DNA of 64,000 nt. Source: Ciona savignyi (taxonomy: Eukaryota > Chordata > Ascidiacea > Phlebobranchia > Cionidae). Below the pieces are notes generated by a model. That model worked only from the letters and a program-made list of their open reading frames with translations. It was not told the DNA's origin and did no database searches. The DNA lies in contig CH003196.1 in the NCBI GenBank assembly GCA_000149265.1, forward strand, positions 420,709-484,708, read 5' to 3'. Within the stretch, counting starts at the first letter, position 1. Every line of letters starts with the position of its first letter. Below are positions 57,901 through 64,000 of this stretch, piece after piece. Both the position numbers and the translations under genes were made by a program.

Positions 57901-59922
57901 ACAAACGTTGTAGCCTTTTGCATTCCCTTTTATTTGATTTAGCTGTTTTAATTTGATGTCAAAATTCGAGTAAATTATTCAGCAAACATGGGCAAACTGT
58001 GGCCCTTGAGGTCTTTTATTCTGGTTCGTTGGATGTTATAGACATGTTGCAAGACTAAACAGCGATGTCACAGCTAAATTATGATGTAACAGTTACATTA
58101 GTGCGTCGCTTCACGCAATAGTGCTTTTTGGTTTTAAGCAGTAATGTACCATATTTTTAGTTGAATGTATTTTTAGCACAAACTATGTGTAAGTGGTGGC
58201 GATCACTTAGCCCGCCAGTCTTAGAATAAACCAATTTTGGCCCCTGATTGAAAAAGTGTGCCCACCCCAGTTCTACAGTCATGGCATTATGAACGTGTCC
58301 GGTTAGTCTGGCGGTTAAGTGCGTCGCCTTTCAATCGAAAGGTGGCAAGTGCGAAACTGTTCGCTAGCTTGTCGGTTGTGTCCTTGGGCAAGGCACTTTA
58401 TGGACATTGCCTGAACCTAGCGGATTAAAGGGTTCTACCACATTGAAGGAACGTGTCTATCATATACAACACACTGCAATAGCTCCGGTAACCCGACGGT
58501 GGGCGCGAGGTTATCTGACGATTGCCCGTGTGTTAACCTCCTTGATTTTCCCATTAACGGGGATAAACAAGAACATCATATCCTAACGACCATCCACAGG
58601 TACGGCAAAAGCACGGTGATTGGTGTGCTGGACATTTATGGGTTCGAAATCTTCGACAACAACAGCTTCGAACAGTTCTGCATCAACTACTGTAATGAGA
58701 AGCTGCAACAACTATTCATCGAACTGGTTTTGAAACAGGTATTTTCAATTTATAAGAGTTTTAGGTGTCCATTAAACCCAGGACCTTCCGGGTTCTTATT
58801 ACACTTTCAAAGTTAGAGCTTTAGTGATTAATGTGGGAATCTAACCCAGATCTGCCGGGCGGGTAATATCACCATAAGAACAGAGCTTTGGTGATTAATG
58901 TTGGTAGCTAACCCAGAACCATCAGGTTCTTATTAATCAAAACCATCAGGATTTAAAAAAAATTCCGAAATTGTAAAAAAAATTATTTAAACAACTCTAG
59001 TGTTGAACATTTTGCCCTAGCCTTAACACATGAGGCGCTAGAGCACTACAAAGCATTTGCAGTTCCAATTGTCTGCTAACTTTCATCGTGTGGCCGAATA
59101 GTTAACACGATGAAAAGATATACTAACTATATAAAAAACAGTCTTGGGGACGGGCACATCATGGGTTCGAACCTTAGCCTGGTCAAAAAATGCGCAATTT
59201 GCGAACTTCGTTTCCAAAGGGTTAATTCAAAAACACACAACCGACTATCCAACCAGTTTCGATCCAGCAATCTTTTAACTGATGTCCAAACACTAGTATT
59301 AATGCACATAACCAAACTCTTTTTTAAACAGGAACAAAAGGGAATGTGAAAAAAAAAATTTTAGAATTTTTTGAACTTTTTTTGAACTACTCTAGTTTTA
59401 AACATAATGCCTAACAGGCTAGGCGCTGGAGCACTCCCAAAGCATAGTCCTACCCATTTAAAAATTTTAAATTGCGAATTTTGTTTCCCTAAGGGTTATT
59501 TTAATATCTCACAACCAGTTTCGGTCCAGCATTCTCTTAATTGATGACCAAACACAAGTACTAATGCAATTACCTCTTTTTATTGTGAACACCATAAAAC
59601 CATGATTTCAATTGTAAAAAAGTCCCACAAGCAGTTTTGATCCAGCAATCTCTTAACTGATGTTCAAACACCAGTATGAATGGGATTACCTCAACTTCTT
59701 CTTAAATAGGAACAAGAGGAATATCTGCGCGAAGGGATAGACTGGCAAAATGTTGATTACTTCAACAACTGCATAATTTGCGACCTGGTGGAGCAACCAC
59801 ACAAAGGAATAATTTCGATATTAGACGAAGCATGTCTCAATGTTGGCACCGTTACTGATGAGATGTTTCTAGAAGCATTGGATAAAAAGTTGAAGGGTCA
59901 TGGACATTATCAAAGCAGAAGG
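42926..59922 (+). CDS. myo1d: Class I myosin of MYO1D/MYO1G type, motor part (partial)
   Basis: Exons: 42926-43014, 44278-44384, 46036-46137, 47557-47642, 48463-48636, N gap to 51700, 53200-53287, 54456-54571, 55319-55395, 58600-58738, 59710-59922. The ATG opens [12 protein letters not shown], then [21 protein letters not shown]-loop GESGAGKT (residues about 100-107), switch [31 protein letters not shown] and switch [19 protein letters not shown]. These match vertebrate MYO1D closely. Borders are GT/AG and phases agree. The donor after 53287 (A|GTTGGT) is weak, but it is the only one that keeps frame. The stretch between LEK and the 51475 exon half (SRV...FHSF region of myosins) is missing and probably lies in the N run. 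The IQ motifs and the membrane-binding TH1 tail are beyond the right edge. Actin motor; MYO1D orthologues influence left-right chirality. MYO1G is the alternative assignment. Confidence 0.92.
43614..43685 (+). repeat. 3 x 24-bp tandem repeat
   Basis: TTTTAATTGAGTAGGCTACC plus TAMC, three copies with one difference. Myosin intron 1. Confidence 0.95.
45166..46015 (+). mobile_element. Two SINE family A copies in myosin intron 2
   Basis: 45166-45470 is full length with a clean TATCC tail. 45775-46015 is older and has lost about 50 bp before the tail; it ends only about 20 bp before exon 3. Confidence 0.85.
47700..47810 (+). mobile_element. SINE family A, 3' third only
   Basis: Starts GAGCCGACGATGGGCGCAAG and ends CCTATCCTATCCC. 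Begins about 60 bp after myosin exon 4. Confidence 0.8.
47935..48148. repeat. Repeat family D, second copy
   Basis: Same motif order as 20795-20985 with similar spacing. Also shares GTAGTGAATTGTAGTGAATA at its left side. Confidence 0.65.
48720..48935 (-). mobile_element. SINE family A, old copy
   Basis: Recognisable pieces: GGACAGGATGTTCATTTTAT, ATCATCAAATTACTTC, CGAGTCACC, GTTAGGCAACGTTCG and TGCCTTGCCCAAGAACACAG. Myosin intron 5. Confidence 0.6.
48946..49154. mobile_element. hAT MITE, 209 bp
   Basis: CAGTGGTTCTAAAATTTAAA to TTTGGGAATCACTG, flanked by ATCTAAAC and AACTAAAC (8 bp, one mismatch). Confidence 0.85.
49796..50070 (-). mobile_element. pogo-like MITE, one end only
   Basis: Starts CAGTGGAACCCCGCTTGGCG after a TA, following an (AT)n run. 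It parallels the 9412-9927 element in reverse as far as its AAAACAATAAG stretch; the other terminus is not found. Myosin intron 5. Confidence 0.75.
50071..51283. other. Myosin intron sequence with a repeat C remnant
   Basis: 51060-51145 holds CGACAGTCGTTAAAACACGT and GTGGCCGCTAAA, a decayed family C copy. 51185-51260 is a scrap of SINE A (ACCCATTAATCCACTGG). No exon found. Confidence 0.5.
51284..51474. other. Assembly gap of 191 N
   Basis: The myosin frame is already open at the first base after the gap (reading QFNESHPNS), so at least the 5' part of that exon, and perhaps its acceptor, is inside the gap. Confidence 0.95.
51800..51890 (+). mobile_element. SINE family B, head lost
   Basis: Begins CCGATACATATACCGACC and contains GACGAGCCCATCATGGGTTA with an A-rich end; the box A part is missing. 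Myosin intron 6. Confidence 0.65.
52670..53035 (+). repeat. Minisatellite with two alternating unit types
   Basis: About ten units built on CCCCCTAAATTCCCCATTAA. They alternate between a CAATGGCCCCAAATGA form and a CAATGACCCAATAG form (about 36 and 34 bp). Myosin intron 6. Confidence 0.9.
53327..53700 (+). repeat. 60-bp minisatellite, about six units
   Basis: Each unit carries CCTACATTCCTGGTCCCAGT, GCTACCATG and TAATGTAATGTATCATGG; the period is exactly 60 bp over 53341-53640. Begins about 40 bp after myosin exon 7. Because 60 is divisible by three, one frame stays open for 150 codons; I do not regard it as coding. Confidence 0.92.
54150..54440 (-). mobile_element. SINE family A, full length
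   Basis: TAGGATAAGATAGGATATTC to CAGACTGGTTAGTCTGG (minus strand). It ends about 15 bp before the acceptor of myosin exon 8, so its head forms the 5' part of the acceptor region. Confidence 0.88.
55432..55770. mobile_element. hAT MITE, 339 bp
   Basis: CAGTGGTTCTTGATCTTTTT to CATTTGAGAAGCACTG, flanked by ATGTACGC and GTGTACGC (8 bp, one mismatch). Begins about 37 bp after myosin exon 9. Confidence 0.9.
55909..56788. mobile_element. piggyBac-like non-autonomous element, 880 bp
   Basis: Ends are CCCTTTAGAAACGA and the exact inverse TCGTTTCTAAAGGG, both abutting TTAA (55905-55908, 56789-56792). TTAA targets and CCC...GGG termini are the piggyBac signature. No transposase frame. The interior has CRE-like palindromes near 56066 and 56212. 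Confidence 0.88.
56795..57049. mobile_element. hAT MITE, 255 bp, inserted at the piggyBac-like terminus
   Basis: TAGGGGTCGGCAACCTACAG to AGGTTGCCGACCCCTG. The target duplications GGTTAAAC (56787-56794) and GTTTAAAC (57050-57057) overlap the TTAA of the neighbouring element. Confidence 0.85.
57125..57412 (+). mobile_element. SINE family A, full length
   Basis: CCAATCAGTTAGTCTGGTGG to ATATCCTATCCTAT; lacks a short piece around GTTAACCCCCTTGG. Myosin intron 9. Confidence 0.87.
57984..58271. mobile_element. hAT-like MITE
   Basis: The left end CATGGGCAAACTGTGGCCC and right end GTGTGCCCACCCCAG form an imperfect terminal inverted pair of CAGGGGTGGGCA type. The target duplication is unclear. Confidence 0.6.
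58295..58585 (+). mobile_element. SINE family A, full length, next to a myosin acceptor
   Basis: CCGGTTAGTCTGGCGGTTAA to CATATCC. It ends about 15 bp before exon 10 (58600), leaving little native sequence for the branch point and pyrimidine tract. Confidence 0.88.
58975..59495. mobile_element. Two piggyBac-like fragments, one holding a SINE B
   Basis: 58975-59224 resembles the 55909 element in reverse: CAACTCTAGTGTTGAACATT, GGCGCTAGAGCACTACAAAG, ending TTCCAAAGGGTTAA. A SINE B (59087-59185, GTGTGGCCGAATAGTTAACA) sits inside it. 59365-59495 is a second fragment: CTACTCTAGTTTTAAACATA to CCCTAAGGGTTA. Confidence 0.65.
59251..59725 (+). repeat. Degenerate three-copy repeat that includes the exon 11 acceptor
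   Basis: CAGTTTCGATCCAGCAATCT at 59252, CAGTTTCGGTCCAGCATTCT at 59517 and a third copy at about 59631 each continue TAAYTGATGNCCAAACAC. Copy 1 ends AAACAG|GAACAAAAGGGAATGTG and copy 3 ends AAATAG|GAACAAGAGGAATATCTG, the true exon 11. Confidence 0.75.
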
Positions 59923-60000
59923 GTGAGTGATTGATGGTTACAAAGAATTAGGATAGGATAGGATATTCATGTTTATCCCCGTGAATGGAAAGACTGAAAA

Positions 60001-60305
60001 CACAGAATGTATAATTTTAAAATGGACCAAATAAGAATGTTTTGGGATAATATTAATTAGTCTGAAATTTTATATTCAACAAGCTTGTTTTACGTTGTAA
60101 TTGAAAAGATCTGTTTCTTTAAAACCAAATCTAAGAGATTGCCCAAGAAAAGAATTGCACGGTCCATTAGGCAGCCAGCTGAAGCAAGCCTAATTTTATA
60201 GGTTTGTAAACATGTGTGTGTAATTTCATGTTTGAAATATTAACATGTTGTTGAGAGTAAAATGTCTTTGTTGTGAGTTGCTGAATTAATGTTAATCAGA
60301 CAGAA
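60001..60305 (+). repeat. Arm 1 of an inverted duplication, upstream of the methyltransferase
   Basis: CAATGTATAAATTTT-like start, AATGGACCAAATAAGAATGT, TTAGGCAGCCAGCTGAAGCA and GTTGTTGAGAGTAAAATGTC recur in reverse orientation at 63515-63722. Arm 1 holds about 70 extra bases in the middle. Confidence 0.88.
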
Positions 60306-60328
60306 TAAATAGGTAAGAAATTGTCAAA

Positions 60329-61199
60329 ATGCTCAGATTTTATGAATCAAAATCGATTGTTGAAAATTACTCAAAGTATCGACCAAAATATCCCCCTGAA
60401 ATTGTGGAGTTAGCACTGGGGGATTTAAAAGGAAAGCAGCTTGATGTTTTAGTTGATGTCGGGTGTGGTACTGGCATCTCGGTGCAACCATTTGCACAGC
60501 ATTTTCGTAAGGTGCTCGCCATTGATCCAAGTGAGAACCAAATTGAAAAGGCAAAGTCGCAAAACAAGTACGCGCACGTTACATACCAAGTTGGCTTTGC
60601 AGAAAAGCTTCCATGCGAAGATGGAAGCGTAGATGTCATAACCACAGGAACCGCTTTACATTGGTTCGATCGGCCCGAGTTTTATAAGGAAGTTTCTAGA
60701 GTCTTGAAACCGGGTGGACGGTTGGTTGCTTTCACCTACAAGTTACCAGAACTTATGCCAGCAAATATGTGCAGCAGCGATAAAGTGTCTAAATTGGAAA
60801 AAGATTTATTTTAAAAATTGTAATCCAGTTGGGCAAAGCAATCCTGATAAAAGAGAAGCTTTCCAGTTTGTATTAAACAGTTATCCTAATATTCTAAACG
60901 AACTGCCATTTGAGGACAAGCAAAGAATGAAACCTCTATACATAGACTCTTTATGGAGCATTCAAGATCTTAAAGGTATGCTGAAGTCTACAGATCTGTA
61001 TGAAACTTTCATGAAAAACAAACAAGATGAATTCAAGCATCTTCCAGATGCTGAGAGGCAACAGAAGTTATTGGAAGAGGACATGACTGAAGTGTTCTCT
61101 CACATGCTTCGCAAGTCCTGGGATTGGTTGGATATGGAAGAATCAGATATTAAGATCAAAGCAGTTTTCGAAGTCTGTACAATAGTTGCAAAGAAATAA
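60329..61199 (+). pseudogene. Class I SAM-dependent methyltransferase, single exon with one frame break
   Basis: The first frame (60329-60814) encodes FYESKSIVENYSKYRPKYP, motif I VDVGCGTG at residues 42-49, AIDPSENQI and ALHWFDRPEFYKEVSRVLKP, typical of Methyltransf_11 enzymes. The frame ends at TAA (60812-60814). The remaining C-terminal part continues in the +1 frame to 61199 (YPNILNELPFEDKQRM, SWDWLDMEESDIKIKAVFEV). The switch lies in an A/T homopolymer stretch near 60797-60820, so it is either a real indel (pseudogene) or a sequencing error. Total length (about 290 codons) suits the family. It has no introns and lies in a myosin intron on the same strand, suggesting a retrocopy, though I see no poly(A) tail or target duplication. 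Substrate unknown. Confidence 0.8.
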
Positions 61200-61385
61200 C
61201 AAATTGGGTTATGATAAAAAATGTGATTATCAGTGCATCCTGTATTACATTACATTACATTAAAAATTTTGGAGTTTTAAAAACTGATGATCTTGCATCT
61301 ATCACGGTCAAGCATTTAGTTAGCTTCCTTCAGGACACTGGCCGACTCGACCACTATATCCCGGATCCATGTTAGCCCGGGGCGC

Positions 61386-61470
61386 TGGAGTAATGGGCCT
61401 TCCATGGCCTAAATTCCTGGTCCCAGTAGCTACTGTGGACCAGCCCATACTAAAGTAATGCATCCTGTAT
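61386..61470 (+). repeat. Single dispersed unit of the 60-bp minisatellite
   Basis: CATGGCCTAAATTCCTGGTC, CCAGTAGCTACTGTGGACC, GCCCATACTAAAGTAATGCA. Clearly related to the array at 53327, but solitary and 8 kb away. Confidence 0.8.
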
Positions 61471-61606
61471 TGAAGCATTTACCTAAATTTTTTTATTTGG
61501 TTTATATTTATTAAACAAGAAATTTGTTAAATTTATTAATCATGAAATTCGTTATATTTAATAATCATGAAAATATATATTTGCATCAATGTAGTTGTGT
61601 CGTGAG

Positions 61607-62542
61607 TAGGGATGCACAAACTAGTATATCGAATCTGCCGGATTCGAATCCTACGGGATTCGAATCCAAATATTACGTTTATTTCGAATATTTGGATTCG
61701 AAATAATATACATTGCACATTAAGAAACTATAATTGCATGGAGTTTCTTTTTATTTCCATTGTACGTATTGCAGCAGCGTTGATTACAATGGATATTATA
61801 AGCATGGGCGCCGACTTCCGCCGTTGCGCCGCAATGTCTGTTTTATAATTACGCAAAAAATTCCCTGCACATTTATATAATTATCACATTAAATCCTCTA
61901 ACCGCAGTGCCGCTTTTCCAGCGGTGTTTATTGCTTTGATCGGCGGTTTGACCTAGGGTTAAGTTGACCTAGATTCAATACAGGACCACTGACACACTCC
62001 CGTTTTTCCCCATGTTCTTCCCATTACTAAGTATTAGCTAGAGAGAACAGTAGGCTAACATCGGTTAACGGTTTTTTTTCTTCGATCAGTTAACCGTTAT
62101 AAGAATCTGGATTCTTGCACAGCCCTTGCAGACACATAAATATTTGGTATATTCTTTCCGTATTGTTGACGCTGAGCTGCGTATTAACGACCATGCAATA
62201 TTTCAGCGGGGGGAAGTAGTTAGATTAAACACTTAAACTCCTGGCTTAATCTTTTAGCTTTGTAAATAGTTAGTATCATAGTTCTATGCGAGTTAGTTCG
62301 AGGCATAGGGCCGATTGTGACGTCATAAAATTTCGCGCAACGGTAACATTTGACTGAAGTCGTCGCCTATGATTATAAGTATGTAATCACACTGGCCATA
62401 GGGGTAGTCAGCGGCAGCAGGAATTTTTGACGATCTAGCCACTTTAACTCGAGTTTGCTTTTTAATATAGAATAGGATTCGATATTCTGGATTCGAAATA
62501 ACTATTCTAGAATACCAAGATATTCTAGTTTGTGCATCCCTA
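61607..62542. mobile_element. hAT non-autonomous element, 936 bp, perfect 8-bp target duplication
   Basis: Terminal inverted repeats TAGGGATGCACAAACTAG and CTAGTTTGTGCATCCCTA, flanked by GTCGTGAG at 61599-61606 and 62543-62550. Subterminal ATTCGAATCC-type palindromes occur at both sides. No transposase frame seen. Confidence 0.93.
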
Positions 62543-62550
62543 GTCGTGAG

Positions 62551-63514
62551 TAAATGTTGATTTCTATTTTGTCGAATAGCGGTGATTTAAAAAAAGCGTA
62601 CCACTGGCTCAGTTCGAAATATTAAACATTTTAAGTTTTTAGTTCGTCATTCTGATAAATTGTGATTTTTTTCTTGGTGTTCCAGTAGCATGTTAGACAG
62701 GGTGCAATAAGCATATGACCTCGGTTAATTAGCCAATACAGGAACTATCAAAAACTTAATTAGTGTTCTATGAAGATAGAACTCTGCATAACAATATAAA
62801 AGTGAAATACCTTCATCTTTATTTTAATCTGAAATTCTAACTAGAGAGTGTAAGTTACGTATTAAGCACCATTATTATTATAATCCATGTTCAGTGTGCA
62901 CAATATATATTGGTTTGTCGCGTTTCAGGTCTTCATCTTAATATGGGCGTTTGTTGAATGGTGTAATGTCTATTATTTAATCTCTGGCACCATTAGAAAC
63001 ACTACAATAACTCTAAACTTTGAAACATATTTCGTTTTCACATTGGAAGTAAAAAAATGATTGCATTGAAATACATATTCTTAACTCAATAACTAAAACC
63101 TATAAAAGTCTGACGTTGATTAGATATTTCCGTCTTTCCTGTTTGAGTGTGATTAAGTTTATCGGGATTTCCAGGAAACTGATGGAAGTGGGGTATTCGA
63201 AGCGTTAATTACGATGCAGATTATTGGCAAGCAAGAAAAATAGTTTGCTTGTAGTTTACCTGTAAATGAATATATACACTATATCAAGAAAACAATTAAT
63301 ATCTAAATTATACCAGGAATTCACCACAACACTTACTTTACAACATGGCCAGCTATGGATTTTATTGTCACAAAAATAAAAATAAAACAAGATATTTGGC
63401 TGGTAAAAGAAAGACTCTTTGGGCTTTAATTTTTCTCTAAGATAATTGCAGATTTCTTTAAGATATTTGCAGAAAATAAGCCAGGATCTTTTCTTGATCA
63501 AGCAAAACATTAAC
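62551..63514. other. Myosin intron without recognised features
   Basis: AT-rich. I searched by eye for the next myosin exons (an HYAGDV-like segment) and found none between 59923 and 64000. Confidence 0.5.
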
Positions 63515-63722
63515 ATAAAACATTAACAGCAACTCACAACAAAGACATTTTACTCTCAACAACATTACACACATGATTATAGACGCTTTAAAATTAGGCT
63601 TGCTTCAGCTGGCTGCCTAACAGACCGTTAAAATATAAAATTTCTGACTAATTAATATTATCCCAAAACATTCTTATTTGGTCCATTTTTAAAATTTATA
63701 CATTGTGCATCACTCATGTAAT
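63515..63722 (-). repeat. Arm 2 of the inverted duplication
   Basis: Reverse copy of 60001-60305 without the central extra block. After the GAGTTGCTG common point the arms diverge. The following minus-strand open frame (63516 downward, AT-rich) resembles nothing known and is not a methyltransferase. Confidence 0.88.
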
Positions 63723-64000
63723 GCATAATGATTTGAATTAGTTGGAACATAGTTTAATGTGTACTTATGTCATAGAAAGGTCATAGCTTGGATGAGATAC
63801 AATCAATTACAGTATCACTACAACAGAATCTTTTGATAATAATTGTCTTGTCAGTATTGGCTGGAATGTATTTAATTTGCATGAACTAAAATGATAAATG
63901 TATGATTTTTAATCTGTAGTCATCTTTATTCTTTGTATTTGGTGTGAATCATGTTACAAAATGCTTATTGCATAAAAGCACTTACATATCAACAACTTAA
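63723..64000. other. Right edge, myosin intron
   Basis: No feature recognised. Confidence 0.5.

Noticed and set aside
63256..63516. 86-codon minus-strand frame next to the inverted promoter arm
   Set aside because: Low-complexity, aromatic-rich sequence with no methyltransferase similarity. The promoter copy appears to lack a gene.

Overview
The window reads as nuclear DNA of a tunicate, most likely a Ciona species. Genes are split into short exons by small introns. Coding exons resemble vertebrate families (SLC5A8, adhesion GPCR, GEMIN8, ARL16, MYO1D). The spacers are packed with tRNA-derived SINEs and short DNA-transposon derivatives. One run of 191 N (51284-51474) marks an assembly gap. 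The species is inferred from this style; no database was searched.

Layout. 221-3688 (minus) and 9991-19052 (plus) hold two SLC5A8-like sodium-coupled monocarboxylate transporter genes in a head-to-head inverted duplication. The plus copy is complete (14 exons, 607 codons). The minus copy runs off the left edge after exon 7. The spacer between them carries SINEs, a broken Gypsy pol fragment split by a hAT MITE, and a three-unit array of a tRNA-like SINE. 20993-24713 (minus) is a five-exon gene for a 215-residue ABM-like (dimeric alpha/beta barrel) protein. 25-29 kb is mostly intergenic. 29710 to about 37320 (minus) is an adhesion GPCR with a GAIN/GPS region and seven TM segments. 40150-40754 is the 3' end of a Ty3/Gypsy element with one LTR. 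From 41175 on, three plus-strand genes follow closely: gemin8, arl16 and a class I myosin of MYO1D/G type. The myosin motor is spread over 17 kb in the window and continues past the right edge. A single-exon methyltransferase gene with one frame break lies in its last visible intron.

Repeats. Family A is a tRNA-related SINE of about 290 bp with a (TATCC)n tail; it looks like the published Ciona SINE Cics-1, an assignment made from memory. Family B is a shorter tRNA-like SINE of 110-130 bp with a box A-like TGGCCGAATGG and a box B-like GGGTTCGAA. DNA elements include hAT MITEs with 8-bp target duplications, TA-flanked pogo-like MITEs, and a TTAA-flanked piggyBac-like MITE. Several unclassified families are also present.

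Most notable: the SLC5A pair diverges in a gradient from the centre of the inverted duplication (about 4% in exon 1, 30% in exon 7), with transposon insertions that order events before and after the duplication. Also notable are a second, smaller inverted duplication around the methyltransferase promoter and a block of five consecutive hairpins ending in T7 at 31060-31300.
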